NCBI GenBank assembly: GCA_024330215.1
Contig: JANDLU010000002.1
Span: 81,858 to 145,857, forward strand
Origin: Candidatus Gaiellasilicea maunaloa
Lineage (GTDB): Bacteria > Actinomycetota > Thermoleophilia > Gaiellales > Gaiellaceae
Reading direction: 5' to 3'
DNA length: 64,000 bases
Part shown: piece by piece, positions 24,825-34,034 of the stretch
How positions within the stretch are numbered: the stretch's first letter is position 1
Layout: the number at the start of each line of letters is the position of its first letter
Translations under genes and position numbers: made by a program
Notes under the pieces: generated by a model
What the model saw: only the letters and a program-made list of their open reading frames with translations
Database searches by the model: none
Told to the model about the DNA's origin: nothing

Positions 24825-26168
24825 GTGACGATAGAGCAGCGGGTGATGGCGGATCCACTGGCGACAGGGGCTCCGCCATCACCCAGGGCCAGCGATCGAC
24901 GCCGACACGCTGTTTCGGCCGCGTTCCTCGCGCCCCTTGTGATCTCGGTTGGGATCTGGATCGTCTACCCGGCAATCAGGACTTTCGCGCGCAGCTTCTT
25001 CGATCGGTCCGGCACAGACTTCGTCTGGTTCGACAACTACCGAACGGTCTTCACCAGCAGCACTCTTCTGACTGCGATCAAGAACAACGCCATCTGGGTC
25101 GGCGTCGTTCCCGCGCTCGTGACGTCGATCGGCCTCGTCCTGGCCGTTCTCACCGAACGCGTCCGTTTTGCGGTCGCCTTTCGCATCGCCATCTTCATGC
25201 CAATGGCCATCTCGCTCTTCGCCGCCGGCGTGATCTGGCGCATCGAGTACGACCAAGCGCCCGAGCGCGGGGCGATCAACGCGGTCATCGCCGGGGTCCA
25301 CGACGCGATCGTTCCTCCCGGTGCGCTTCCGAGCGCGTTGCCGTCGACAACCGCACTCGCGGGCTCGCCGCGGCAAGGGTTCGTCCTGCGCACGCCGACG
25401 GAGCCGGGCGAGCTCGCTCTCCTGGGCTTGACCGGGATCTTGCCGCAAGACGTCGCTCGGAGCGCCAAGCAGGCCACGCTGCCCCAGCCACAGCCGGGGG
25501 CGATCGCCGGAGTCGCGTGGCGAGACTTCCGTCCCGGCGGCGGTACCTCCGGCGTGGTCGAGCGAGAGGAGCTCGGTCTCCCGGGGTTGACGGTCGAGTT
25601 GCGCGACCGTGCGGGGCGGAAGGTCGGGACAACCTCGACCGGCGCGAACGGCACCTTCCGCTTCCCGAAGCTGGAGAGCGGCGAGTACGAAGTCGCGATC
25701 GGTGCTGCGAGCTTCAGACAGCCGTTCGGCGGACTCTCGTGGCTCGGCCCGAAGCTCATCACTCCGGCCGTCATCGCCGCCTACACCTGGATCTGGGCGG
25801 GTTTCGCCCTGGTGATCATCGCCGCCGGCCTCGCGGCAATTCCCCGCGACCTGCTCGACGCCGCGCGCACCGACGGTGCGACCGAATGGCAGGTCTTCCG
25901 TCGAATCACGGTCCCGCTGCTCGCGCCGGTCTTGACCGTCGTCTTCGTCACGATGCTGATCAACGTTCTCAAGGTCTTCGACATCATCCTGGCCGTCGCA
26001 CCGGACTCGGTTCAGGCTGACGCCAACGTGATCGCGCTTGCGATGTGGCGGGCGTCGTTCGGCGGTGTCAACGACTTCGGCCTCGGCTCGGCGATCGCGG
26101 TCGTGCTGTTCCTGATGGTCGTTCCGATCCTCGCGCTCAACGTCCGTCGCTTCCGAAGGGAGCTCTAG
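24825..26168 (+). CDS. Sugar ABC transporter permease with inserted beta-sandwich domain
   Basis: A 447-residue MalF/UgpA-like permease, about 140 residues longer than usual. The first membrane helices (about 30-140) and the last ones (about 310-445, with the EAA loop IPRDLLDAARTDGATEWQVF) are normal. Between them, about residues 142-308 form an extracytoplasmic insert whose second half (225-293, GAIAGVAWRDF, LPGLTVELRDRAGRKVGTT, GANGTFRFPKLESGEYEV) has the strand pattern of Cna-B/SdrD-B or carboxypeptidase-regulatory beta-sandwich domains. It lies where MalF carries its P2 loop, so it may contact the binding protein or bind sugar. GTG 24825 is taken as start; ATG 24846 is possible. Confidence 0.85.
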   Translation: MTIEQRVMADPLATGAPPSPRASDRRRHAVSAAFLAPLVISVGIWIVYPAIRTFARSFFDRSGTDFVWFDNYRTVFTSSTLLTAIKNNAIWVGVVPALVTSIGLVLAVLTERVRFAVAFRIAIFMPMAISLFAAGVIWRIEYDQAPERGAINAVIAGVHDAIVPPGALPSALPSTTALAGSPRQGFVLRTPTEPGELALLGLTGILPQDVARSAKQATLPQPQPGAIAGVAWRDFRPGGGTSGVVEREELGLPGLTVELRDRAGRKVGTTSTGANGTFRFPKLESGEYEVAIGAASFRQPFGGLSWLGPKLITPAVIAAYTWIWAGFALVIIAAGLAAIPRDLLDAARTDGATEWQVFRRITVPLLAPVLTVVFVTMLINVLKVFDIILAVAPDSVQADANVIALAMWRASFGGVNDFGLGSAIAVVLFLMVVPILALNVRRFRREL

Positions 26169-26169
26169 C

Positions 26170-27060
26170 GTGGACAGCACTCTGCCCGTGGGCAAGGCGC
26201 CCACGGCCCTCGGGCGTGGGCTCGCCGCACGCGTGTTCCGGATCGCTCGCGTCCTTCCGATCCAGGTCGGCCTGGCGGCCGTCGCAGTGCTCTGGATGTT
26301 GCCGACCGTCGGGTTGCTGCTGACCTCGCTGCTCGCTCGGGACGACTTCAACAGCATCGGCTGGTGGAAGATCTTCACCGAACCGAGCCTGGCGACGTTC
26401 GAGAACTATCGCGCGCTGTTCGCAAACCACGCGATCACGTCGTCACTCGTCACGACGACGGTGGTCGCAGTTGGGGGAACCATCCTGCCTCTCCTGATCG
26501 CCGCGGCGGGCGCATATGCCTTCGCGTGGCTCGACTTTCCGGGCCGCGACTGGCTCTTCGTCGGTCTCGTCGGTCTGATGGTCGTTCCGGTGCAGATGGC
26601 GCTGATCCCGATCTTTCAGCTCTACAACGTCACCGGTCTCTTCGATACCGCCGCGGGTTTGATCCTGTTCCACACGGCGTTCGGGCTGCCGTTCGCGACC
26701 TTCCTGTTACGCAACTACATGATCGGAATTCCGGGAGAGCTCCTGGACGCGGCTCGGATCGACGGTGCCTCGGAGCTCCGCGTATTTCTCTGGCTGATCC
26801 TTCCGCTCGCCAAGCCGGCCCTCGCCTCGCTCGCGGTCTTCCAGTTTCTCTGGGTCTGGAACGACCTGCTCGTCGCGCTCGTCTTCGGCCGCCGAACCCA
26901 ACCGATCACCGTCGCAATCTTCACCCAGTTGAGCCAGTTCGACGCGAACATCGCGATCATCTCGACGGGCGCCTTCGTCTCACTCGTCGTGCCGCTGACG
27001 GTGTTCCTCGCGTTTCAGCGGTACTTCGTGCGCGGGCTCCTGGCTGGGGCGGTCAAATGA
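26170..27060 (+). CDS. Sugar ABC transporter permease, MalG type
   Basis: A 296-residue protein with six predicted membrane helices and the EAA motif IPGELLDAARIDGASELRVF that docks onto the ATPase. GTG 26170 follows the upstream stop by 1 bp. It pairs with the insert-bearing permease to form the channel. Normal length for CUT1-family permeases. Confidence 0.9.
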   Translation: MDSTLPVGKAPTALGRGLAARVFRIARVLPIQVGLAAVAVLWMLPTVGLLLTSLLARDDFNSIGWWKIFTEPSLATFENYRALFANHAITSSLVTTTVVAVGGTILPLLIAAAGAYAFAWLDFPGRDWLFVGLVGLMVVPVQMALIPIFQLYNVTGLFDTAAGLILFHTAFGLPFATFLLRNYMIGIPGELLDAARIDGASELRVFLWLILPLAKPALASLAVFQFLWVWNDLLVALVFGRRTQPITVAIFTQLSQFDANIAIISTGAFVSLVVPLTVFLAFQRYFVRGLLAGAVK

Positions 27061-27067
27061 GCTCGCG

Positions 27068-28036
27068 ATGATCGAGGTTCGGCCGGTGCTGGATGCCGAG
27101 ATCGCGGCGGCGCTGAACGCGCTCCCGCTGGATCCGCCGGCGACGCTCGAGAGCATCCCCGCTCTCCGCACTGCGTCAAGGGCGATGGAGGACCGGGTGG
27201 ATTTGTGCGGTTCCGTCGAGCGAAGGGACCACGTGGTGCCGAGCGATCCGGATGCGATCGTCGGGGTTCACCGACCGCGGCGAGGCGATCGTGTCTCTCG
27301 GGCCGGCATCTACTGGGTCCACGGCGGCGGCTACATCCTCGGCAGCTATCGAGAGTGCGACCGGCAACTCCAGCGGTGGTGCAGGCTGCTCGATTGCGTC
27401 GCGGTCTCCGTGGAATACCGGCTTGCCCCCGAGCACCCCTATCCCGCTGCTCTCGAGGATTGCTACGCCGGCTTGAAATGGACCTACGAGCATGCCGCCG
27501 AGCTGGGCCTCGACGCGGCCAGGCTCGGGGTCGGCGGGACGAGCGCCGGGGCAGGACTGGCCGCGGCTCTGGCGCTGATCGCGCGCGATCGGGGTGAGAT
27601 CCCACTCGCGTTCCAGCTCCTGGTCGCCCCGATGCTCGACGACCGCAAGCTCACCGTTTCGAGTCGATGGGACGCTCCGATCTGGCCGCCGGCATCGAAC
27701 GAGCTCGGTTGGAGGTCGTATCTCGGCGAGCTGCGCGGTCACGTCGTGCCCCCGTACGCGGCAGCGGCTCGCGCCGAGCACCTCTCGGGCTTGCCGCCCA
27801 CCCTGGTCGTGGTGGGCGGCGTCGACGGGTTCCTCGACGAGAGCATCGCCTATGCCCAGCGCCTGCTGCACGCCGGCATCTCCACTCAGCTGAACGTCTA
27901 TTCAGGAGCCCCTCACGGCTTCCTCGAGTTGGCGCCTGCATCCAGGCTGGCCAACCTCGCGAATCGCGACATCGAGGACTGGCTCGGGCCTTTCTGCGGG
28001 GAGAGCTCGCAGGCGCCGGTTTCAGATCGACGTTGA
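27068..28036 (+). CDS. Alpha/beta hydrolase fold-3 (HSL-type) esterase
   Basis: A 322-residue cytoplasmic hydrolase of the hormone-sensitive-lipase family. YWVHGGGYILGS is the oxyanion-hole motif, VGGTSAGAGLAAAL carries the nucleophile Ser (usually G-D-S-A-G; here Thr replaces Asp), VGGVDGFLDE holds the acid and SGAPHGF the His, so the triad is complete. It begins 8 bp after the permease and may deacylate the imported sugar or release it from an ester. Its 3' end overlaps an opposite-strand open frame. Confidence 0.85.
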   Translation: MIEVRPVLDAEIAAALNALPLDPPATLESIPALRTASRAMEDRVDLCGSVERRDHVVPSDPDAIVGVHRPRRGDRVSRAGIYWVHGGGYILGSYRECDRQLQRWCRLLDCVAVSVEYRLAPEHPYPAALEDCYAGLKWTYEHAAELGLDAARLGVGGTSAGAGLAAALALIARDRGEIPLAFQLLVAPMLDDRKLTVSSRWDAPIWPPASNELGWRSYLGELRGHVVPPYAAAARAEHLSGLPPTLVVVGGVDGFLDESIAYAQRLLHAGISTQLNVYSGAPHGFLELAPASRLANLANRDIEDWLGPFCGESSQAPVSDRR

Positions 28037-28216
28037 GGAGCTCCGAGCTAGCTGCGGCCGGCGCAGCGACACGGGCAGCCCACATCGTGCGCAGATCGTC
28101 TGTGAGGCGCCCTTCTGAACCGCGCGCTCCTTCGGTAGCGGCTCCTCGCAGACGCAGATCGACGCGAGGCCGGGGCTGCGAGGTGGAGGAGTCGGGTCAC
28201 GCTTTACAGAGTAAAG
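28022..28216 (-). CDS. Zinc-ribbon-like small open frame without a normal start
   Basis: The minus-strand frame from 28216 to the stop at 28022-28024 encodes ASICVCEEPLPKER followed, about ten residues later, by SQTICARCGLPVSLRRPQ: a C-x-C and a C-x2-C pair spaced as in small zinc ribbons. No ATG, GTG or TTG occurs in frame before these motifs. A GTG at 28200 opens a different frame and lies directly after a perfect GTAAAG box. Either a one-base error hides a real gene of about 55 residues or this is a relic. It follows chorismate mutase in the same direction. Confidence 0.3.
   Translation of the reverse strand, partial: LYSVKRDPTPPPRSPGLASICVCEEPLPKERAVQKGASQTICARCGLPVSLRRPQLARSSSTSI
28202..28216. 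promoter_or_regulatory. GTAAAG box, perfect copy
   Basis: CTTTAC-AGA-GTAAAG is an exact 6-3-6 inverted repeat, the best copy in the window. It lies 24 bp after the chorismate-mutase stop and directly in front of a GTG and a zinc-ribbon-like frame on the minus strand. Confidence 0.7.
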
Positions 28217-28239
28217 TTAAGTTGCCGGGCGCGCAAGTC

Positions 28240-28557
28240 TCACATCGGATCGAGCCTGCGCTCGAGCTCACGCTTCGTGAGCACCAACAGCGCCGCATGG
28301 AGGTCGGACAGCCCGGCGGCGCTCAGTCGGCCGTCGTTTGCGATTCGGAGCTCGCTGAGCAGCTCGACCTCCCGCGCGGGATCGAGAAGTGCGATCTGCC
28401 GGCCGAGCTTGCGCTCCCAGATGTGTCGCGCCAGGTCGACCCGCTGGATCACGAGCTCGAGGATCGCGCGTTCGATTCTCGAGATTTCGGTCCGCAGCCG
28501 TACAACCTCCGAATCGACTCCGGCAGCTTGGTCCTCAGCAGACGGGTGCGCGCTCAT
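28240..28557 (-). CDS. Chorismate mutase, AroQ type
   Basis: A 105-residue all-helical protein. VVRLRTEISRIERAILELVI, RVDLARHIWERKLG and LLDPAREVELLSEL follow the AroQ helix-1/helix-2 pattern, with Arg/Lys and Glu residues in active-site positions. It forms prephenate for phenylalanine and tyrosine. It starts 19 bp after the SAM-riboswitch-controlled threonine-synthase-like gene and is probably co-transcribed with it. A prephenate dehydratase relic lies at 50.6 kb. Confidence 0.75.
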   Translation of the reverse strand: MSAHPSAEDQAAGVDSEVVRLRTEISRIERAILELVIQRVDLARHIWERKLGRQIALLDPAREVELLSELRIANDGRLSAAGLSDLHAALLVLTKRELERRLDPM

Positions 28558-28576
28558 TCAGCCCGTGAGCGGAGAA

Positions 28577-29797
28577 TCACAGCACGACGCCCAGCTCAGC
28601 GAGCAGCGCATCCGCGTCCGGTGCGATCTCGGTCGGGTCGAAGCGGTCAGTGACCGGTCCGGGCGTCTTGAGGCCGTCGCCCGTCACGAGGAGTACGACG
28701 CGGTCCGAGCGCTGCACGGTTCCGTCGCGCGCGGCCTGTCGAAGGGCGCCGAGTGTGACGCCGGCAGCCGTCTCGCCGAAGACGCCGGTTGCGGCTGCGA
28801 GGGCGGCCATCTCGACGCCGACGTCGGTCTCCGGGACCGCGTAGATCGCACCGCCGGACTGGCGCACCGCGTCCACTGCGGCGTCTCCGTCGGCGGGACT
28901 GCCGATCGCGAGCGAGCGCACGATCGTGCTCGGCCGGATCGGCCTGACCCGGCCGCCGTCGGCGAACGCGGCGGCCACGGGTGCGCAGCCGGCTGCCTGT
29001 GCGCCGACGAGCCGCGGCCGCAGGCCGGTCACGAGACCGAGCTCGAGGAAGTCGTCGAAGCCTCTTCCGACCTTCGAGATGAGCGATCCCGAAGCAATCG
29101 GTGAGACGACGACGTCCGGAAGCTCCCAGCCGAGCTGCTCGGAGATCTCGTAGGCGACCGTCTTCGAGCCTTCGGCATAGTAGGAGCGGAGACCCACGTT
29201 GACGAAGCCCCAGGGAAGCTCGAACGAGAGCTCGACCGTGAGGCGGCTGCAGTCGTCGTAGCTGCCCCGGACCGCGAAGAGCTTCGCCCCGTACGCCGCG
29301 GTCGCGACGAGCTTCTCGCGCTCGAGGTCGTAGGGGCAGAAGACGACGGCGTCCATGCCCTCGGCCGCTGCGCGCGCTGCGACGGCGTTGGCGAGGTTGC
29401 CCGTCGACGAGCAGGCGAGGGTGTCCAGGCCCAGCTCCTGCGCCTTCGCGCAGGCGACTGCGACGACGCGATCCTTGAACGAGTGGGTCGGGTTCGCCGT
29501 GTCCAGCTTCAACCAGAGCTCGGCCAGGCCGAGCTCGGCCGCGAGCCTCGGTGCAGTTACGAGCGGCGTCAGGCCAGGGGAGAGCCGATCGTCGGCCGGC
29601 GGTGCGACGGGAAGGAGTGGCGCGTAGCGCCACAGCGAGTCTGGCCCGGCCTCGATCTGCTCGCGCGTGGCGGAGCGATGGAGCTCGCCTTTGTCGTAGA
29701 TCGGGTCGAGGGGCGCGAAGCAGGCCGGACAGGTGCCGATCCCGGCGAGGGGTTGGTCTCTACCGCAGCGGCGGCAGGAGAGGTGTGTTGCGGACAT
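28577..29797 (-). CDS. thrC: Threonine synthase-like PLP enzyme under a SAM riboswitch
   Basis: A 406-residue fold-type II PLP enzyme with an N-terminal zinc ribbon (CRRCGRDQ and CPACFAPLD, residues 8-29). TPLVTAPRLAAELG, the PLP-lysine motif NPTHSFKDRVVAVA and CSSTGNLANAVAARAA are standard for ThrC. AAGGAGG precedes ATG 29797. The leader holds a SAM-I riboswitch, a control normally reserved for methionine/SAM genes, while a compact thrC sits with thrB elsewhere. It may therefore use O-phosphohomoserine for a methionine-branch reaction instead of making threonine; that is inference. Confidence 0.85.
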   Translation of the reverse strand: MSATHLSCRRCGRDQPLAGIGTCPACFAPLDPIYDKGELHRSATREQIEAGPDSLWRYAPLLPVAPPADDRLSPGLTPLVTAPRLAAELGLAELWLKLDTANPTHSFKDRVVAVACAKAQELGLDTLACSSTGNLANAVAARAAAEGMDAVVFCPYDLEREKLVATAAYGAKLFAVRGSYDDCSRLTVELSFELPWGFVNVGLRSYYAEGSKTVAYEISEQLGWELPDVVVSPIASGSLISKVGRGFDDFLELGLVTGLRPRLVGAQAAGCAPVAAAFADGGRVRPIRPSTIVRSLAIGSPADGDAAVDAVRQSGGAIYAVPETDVGVEMAALAAATGVFGETAAGVTLGALRQAARDGTVQRSDRVVLLVTGDGLKTPGPVTDRFDPTEIAPDADALLAELGVVL

Positions 29798-29823
29798 CTG
29801 GGCGGGCCTCCTTGTCGTTGTCT

Positions 29824-29951
29824 CGCTCTACATCGCCCGAGCGAGCCTGCTGCTCGGCCGGCTTGGCACCTTGCCGCCACAATCGGGTGCGACGGGCAGG
29901 TTGCCGAGGCGTCGACGGGCCGGTTCCCTCAGCCTCTCTTGATGCGGAGCG
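29824..29951 (-). promoter_or_regulatory. SAM-I (S-box) riboswitch
   Basis: Read on the minus strand, the leader contains the S-box core in order: P1 CGCTC-CG-CATC (29951-29941) closing with GATG-TA-GAGCG (29834-29824), then AAGAGAGGCTGAGGGA (kink-turn), CCGGCCC, GACGCCTCGGCAACC, later AAGGTGCCAAG and CCGGC, and a GC-rich P4 hairpin. Order and spacing match the SAM-I family. It ends 26 bp before the threonine-synthase-like ATG, close enough to mask its AAGGAGG, so either termination or translational control is possible. Confidence 0.92.
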
Positions 29952-29975
29952 GGACGGGTGCCCGCTGCCATTGCG

Positions 29976-29990
29976 CAGTATAAAGTAAAG
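29976..29990. promoter_or_regulatory. GTAAAG box overlapping the proA promoter
   Basis: CAGTATAAAGTAAAG: perfect right half. TATAAA at 29979-29984 is a good -10 for proA, whose GTG start lies only 5-8 bp later, implying a leaderless mRNA. The same site lies at the 5' end of the SAM-riboswitch transcript on the other strand. Confidence 0.6.
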
Positions 29991-31276
29991 TGGTGGACGG
30001 CGCGGGCAGATCGGTGGTCGCAGACGGCCCGCTGCTCGAGCTCGTCCGCGACGAAGCGCTCGCGGCGCGGACCGCTCTACGAAGGGTCGTGCCTGCTGCT
30101 GTCGACGCCGCGCTCGGACGCGTCGCGCAGTTGTTGGCCGAGCGGCGTGCGGACTTGCTCGAGGCGAACGCGAACGACCTCGCCGCGGCGAAAGGGCGGC
30201 TCGACGCGGGCGCGCTCGACCGCTTGCGCCTCGACGCCGCACGGCTCGATGCGATGACACACGGGGTCAAGGCGACGGCGGCACTCGACTCGATCGAGCG
30301 CGAGGTGCGGTCGTGGACACTGCCGAACGGGCTCGAGGTTTCGGAGCGCCGAATCCCGGTCGGTGTGGTCGGCGCGAACTTCGAGGCTCGCCCGAACGTT
30401 GCCGTGGACATCGCGGCTCAGGTGCTGAAGAGCGGCAACGCGGTCTTGCTCCGCACCGGCGCTGCGGCGCTGGGGACGGTGACCGCGCTCGTCGACGGCG
30501 TCCTGCGACCGGCGTTCGAGGAGCACGGACTGCCCGGCGCCGCGGTCGGTCTCGTGCGCTCGGCCGACCGCGCCGGCGCGGAGGCGCTGGTCTCGCTGCC
30601 CGAGCTCGTGCCGCTCGTGATTCTCCGCGGCAGCGGAGCCTCGACCGCTGCCCTCGCCCGGATTGCGGCGGCGAACGGGGTCGGAACGCTCGCGCACGCC
30701 GAGGGTGGTGGCGTCCTCTACGCCCACGCCGCCGCGTCGGCTGAGTCGCTCGCTGCGGTCGCACGGGCGAGCCTCGACCGGCTCGGGGTCTGCAACCGCC
30801 TCAACCTCGCGTTGGTCGACCGCGGCGCGCCGGAGCTCGCTCACGTCCTCGTTGATGTGTGCGCCCAGCTCGGGATCGAGGCTCGAAGCACCGCCGACTT
30901 GCGTGGGACGCTGCCGCTCGACCGATCGCGGGGATACGAGTGGGCGGCGGACGCGGAGCGGGTGGCGACCGTCACCATCGAGCTCGTGGACGGCCTCGAC
31001 GAGGCGGTCAGGATCGCGAACGAGGAAACCTCGGGGCTCGCGGCGACGATCGTGACAGCGGACGAGGAGGCTGCAGGCCGATTCCTCGACGACTACCGCG
31101 GAACGGCCGCGTTCTGGAACGCGACCACCAGGTTCACGGACGGATTCGAGCTCCTGGGGATTCCGGAGACGGGCGTCAATGTCGACCGACTGCCCGGCCC
31201 GCGCGGCCCGGTCACGTATCGCGACCTCTTTCTGCGCCAGTACCGCGTCGTCGGCGACGGCAAGCAAAGGCGATGA
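29990..31276 (+). CDS. proA: Glutamate-5-semialdehyde dehydrogenase (gamma-glutamyl phosphate reductase)
   Basis: A 428-residue aldehyde-dehydrogenase-fold enzyme. RRIPVGVVGANFEARPNV and LKSGNAVLLRTG bind NADPH, the catalytic Cys lies in DRLGVCNRLNLALVD, and LGIPETGVNVDRLPGPRGP near the end is also diagnostic. Second step of proline synthesis. GTG 29990 or 29993 can start; a -10 hexamer ends five bases upstream, so translation is probably leaderless. It overlaps proB by 4 bp; proA before proB reverses the common order. Confidence 0.93.
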   Translation: MVDGAGRSVVADGPLLELVRDEALAARTALRRVVPAAVDAALGRVAQLLAERRADLLEANANDLAAAKGRLDAGALDRLRLDAARLDAMTHGVKATAALDSIEREVRSWTLPNGLEVSERRIPVGVVGANFEARPNVAVDIAAQVLKSGNAVLLRTGAAALGTVTALVDGVLRPAFEEHGLPGAAVGLVRSADRAGAEALVSLPELVPLVILRGSGASTAALARIAAANGVGTLAHAEGGGVLYAHAAASAESLAAVARASLDRLGVCNRLNLALVDRGAPELAHVLVDVCAQLGIEARSTADLRGTLPLDRSRGYEWAADAERVATVTIELVDGLDEAVRIANEETSGLAATIVTADEEAAGRFLDDYRGTAAFWNATTRFTDGFELLGIPETGVNVDRLPGPRGPVTYRDLFLRQYRVVGDGKQRR

Positions 31277-32409
31277 CCGTCGTCGTCAAGCTCGGCTCGT
31301 CGCTCGTCGCCGACGGGCAAGGCCGCGTGCGGCGGGGACTGCTAGGGGAGCGCGCCGCCGAGATCGGCACGCTGGCGCGCGCCGGAGAGCACGTCTGCGT
31401 CGTCTCCTCGGGCGCGATCGCGCTCGGACTCCGCCAACTCGGGGTCACGCGGCGACCGCGGGCGACGCCACGGCTTCAGGCTGCCTCTGCGGTCGGCCAG
31501 CTGCGACTCCAGCTCGCGTGGGTCAACGCGCTGAGGGCGGAGCAGCTCCAGGCGGCACAGCTCCTGCTCTCGGCGGGCGACTTCGCCGAGCGGGCCACGT
31601 ATCTCAACGTCCGCAACGCGCTCATGGCGCTGCTGCGGCTCGGGATCGTCCCCGTCGTGAACGAGAACGACGCAACCGCCACTGACGAGATCACGTTCGG
31701 CGACAACGACGCGCTCGCGGCGCAGGTCGCGGTGCTCGTCGGGGCGAGATTGCTCGTGCTCCTCACCGAGGTTGAAGGCGTCTACACCTCTCATCCTGCC
31801 GATCCCGAGGCGCAACTCCTTGCCGAAGGTGGCTCCCTCGAAGGGATCCGGCTCGGCTCCGGCAGCGAGCACGGTCGAGGCGGCATGGAGAGCAAGATCG
31901 CGTCCGCACGGCTCGCGGCTGCCGCCGGGATTCCGACGGTGATCGCCTCCGGCCGCGGCCCGCGCGTCCTCACGGCGATCGTCGCGGGGGAGACGCGGGG
32001 TACGCGCTTCGCGCCGACCGCAACTCCCGCCAGCGCCTTCCGGCTCTGGCTCCGTTACGCCAAGCCGACCCGCGGGAGCATCGTCGTCGACGACGGGGCT
32101 CGCGTCGCGCTCACCGACCACGGCCGCAGCCTGCTTGCCGTCGGCATTGTCAGCTGCGACGGCTCGTTCGAGCCGGGCGACGCGGTCGAGCTCGTCGCGC
32201 TCGACGGGACGGCGCTCGGGAAGGGACTGGTCGCGACCGGCGCTGCCGAGCTGCGCCGGCGGTCGCGTGGGGTCGAGGCAGTCCACCGCGACCGGCTCGT
32301 CCTCTACGAACGAGCGGACGCCGCGACCAGGCCGGGTGGTCGCGTGACGGCGCCCTCCGACGCCGAGGAGACAAGCGCCGCGTACTTCGCGAGCACCCCC
32401 GATGTGTAG
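31273..32409 (+). CDS. proB: Glutamate 5-kinase
   Basis: A 378-residue protein: amino-acid-kinase domain ([42 protein letters not shown], then [21 protein letters not shown]) and a C-terminal PUA domain (about 285-360, [31 protein letters not shown]). It phosphorylates glutamate for ProA. The last 106 bp run opposite the end of ilvD, an unusually long tail-to-tail overlap between two genes that both look intact. Confidence 0.94.
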   Translation: MTVVVKLGSSLVADGQGRVRRGLLGERAAEIGTLARAGEHVCVVSSGAIALGLRQLGVTRRPRATPRLQAASAVGQLRLQLAWVNALRAEQLQAAQLLLSAGDFAERATYLNVRNALMALLRLGIVPVVNENDATATDEITFGDNDALAAQVAVLVGARLLVLLTEVEGVYTSHPADPEAQLLAEGGSLEGIRLGSGSEHGRGGMESKIASARLAAAAGIPTVIASGRGPRVLTAIVAGETRGTRFAPTATPASAFRLWLRYAKPTRGSIVVDDGARVALTDHGRSLLAVGIVSCDGSFEPGDAVELVALDGTALGKGLVATGAAELRRRSRGVEAVHRDRLVLYERADAATRPGGRVTAPSDAEETSAAYFASTPDV

Positions 32410-34034
32410 CGCGGCACCGGCGGCAACCAGGCCTCGAGCCGTCGCTCGAGCTCGTCCTCCGTCAGCTCGACCCGAAGCTCGCGTCCCGCGACGTCGATGA
32501 CCACGATGTCGCCTTCCTCGAGCGCCGCGAGCGGACCTCCCTGCCAAGCCTCCGGCGCCACATGGCCGACCATGAGCCCGCGGGTTGCGCCAGAGAACCG
32601 GCCGTCGGTGACGAGTGCGATCGCGTCGCCGAGGCCGGCGCCGACGAGCGCGGCCGTGACGTGGAGCATCTCCCGCATTCCCGGGCCGCCCGCGGGGCCT
32701 TCGTAGCGGATGACGACGACGTCGCCGGCGGTGATCGCGTTCGCTGCGACAGCCTCGAAGCACGCCTCCTCCGAGTCGAAGACGCGCGCAGGACCGGAGT
32801 GGAGCAGCCGCTCGTGGCCGACGAGCTTCACGACGCACCCTTCGGGAGCGAGGTTGCCGCGCAGGACGGCGATGCCGCCGCTCGCCTTGAGCGGCCGGCC
32901 GATGGGGACGACGACCTCCTGGCCGGCTGCCTCGCGTGCGCCCGCGGCGATCTCGCCGAGCGTGCGCCCGTCGACATTCCGTGCGTCGGGAGCCACGAGG
33001 CCGCCGGCGACGAGCTCCCGAGCTACGAGCGCGAGCCCGCCGGCGCGGTGAAGGTCGGTGGCGACGAAGCGGCCTCCCGGCTTGAGATCGGCGAGCAGCG
33101 GCGTTCGCGCTGCGATCTCGTCGAAATCCTCCAACTCGAGCGGGAGCCCGAGCTCCCGTGCGATCGCGAGCAGGTGGAGGACACCGTTCGTCGAGCCTCC
33201 GGTCGCCTCGAGCGCGACGATCGCATTCCGGAATGCCGCCGGCGTCAGGATCGCCGACGGACGGAGGTCGTTCCGCACGAGCTCGAGAACGAGACGGCCC
33301 GCCTGCTCCGCCGCGGCGGGCTTTGCCGGGTCGAGCGCCGGGATGTCGTTCAGGCCCGCAGGGCTGATCCCGAGGAACTCGAGCAGCGTCGCCATCGTGT
33401 TCGCAGTGAACTGGCCCCCACAGGCACCCGCGCCGGGGCAGGCGACGCCCTCGAGCTCGTGGACGTCGGTCGCGCTCATCGTGCCCGCCGCGTGGGCGCC
33501 GACGGCCTCGAAGACGTCCTGGATCGTGACGTCGCGACCGCGGAACCGCCCGGGCGCGATCGAGCCGTTGTACAGGACGAGCCCCGGCAAGTCCATGCGC
33601 GCGAGCGCCATCACGGCCGCGGGGATCGTCTTGTCGCAGCCGACGAGGCAGACGAGCCCGTCGAAATGATGACCACGTGCGACGAGCTCGATCGAGTCGG
33701 CGATCACCTCGCGCGAGACCAGCGACGCGCGCATCCCCTCGGCGCCCATCGAGACGCCGTCCGAGATGGCGATCGTGTTGAACTCCATCGGCGTGCCCCC
33801 CGCCGCGCGGATTCCGCGCTTCACGTCCTGGGCGAGCCTCCGCTGGTTCAAGTTGCACGGCATCGTCTCGATCCAGCTCGTCGCGACGCCGACGAGCGGC
33901 CGGGCGAGGTCGTCGTCGGTGAAGCCGGTGCCCTTGAGCATCGCGCGGGCTGCGGCGCGCTCGACCCCGTCGGTCAGCGCCGCGCTGTGGCGCTTCGCGG
34001 GGTCGGTGGGACGGTCGTACGGGTTGTCGCTCAT
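32304..34034 (-). CDS. ilvD: Dihydroxy-acid dehydratase
   Basis: A 576-residue IlvD/Edd-family protein starting at ATG 34034 (4-bp overlap with thrB). Iron-sulfur ligands are in [23 protein letters not shown] and [31 protein letters not shown] and [14 protein letters not shown] are further family motifs. It makes the keto-acid precursors of valine, isoleucine and leucine. It is the last gene of the leuA-to-ilvD operon. The final 25 or so residues extend beyond the usual ending SSASEGAVT into the proB overlap. Confidence 0.96.
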   Translation of the reverse strand: MSDNPYDRPTDPAKRHSAALTDGVERAAARAMLKGTGFTDDDLARPLVGVATSWIETMPCNLNQRRLAQDVKRGIRAAGGTPMEFNTIAISDGVSMGAEGMRASLVSREVIADSIELVARGHHFDGLVCLVGCDKTIPAAVMALARMDLPGLVLYNGSIAPGRFRGRDVTIQDVFEAVGAHAAGTMSATDVHELEGVACPGAGACGGQFTANTMATLLEFLGISPAGLNDIPALDPAKPAAAEQAGRLVLELVRNDLRPSAILTPAAFRNAIVALEATGGSTNGVLHLLAIARELGLPLELEDFDEIAARTPLLADLKPGGRFVATDLHRAGGLALVARELVAGGLVAPDARNVDGRTLGEIAAGAREAAGQEVVVPIGRPLKASGGIAVLRGNLAPEGCVVKLVGHERLLHSGPARVFDSEEACFEAVAANAITAGDVVVIRYEGPAGGPGMREMLHVTAALVGAGLGDAIALVTDGRFSGATRGLMVGHVAPEAWQGGPLAALEEGDIVVIDVAGRELRVELTEDELERRLEAWLPPVPRYTSGVLAKYAALVSSASEGAVTRPPGLVAASARS

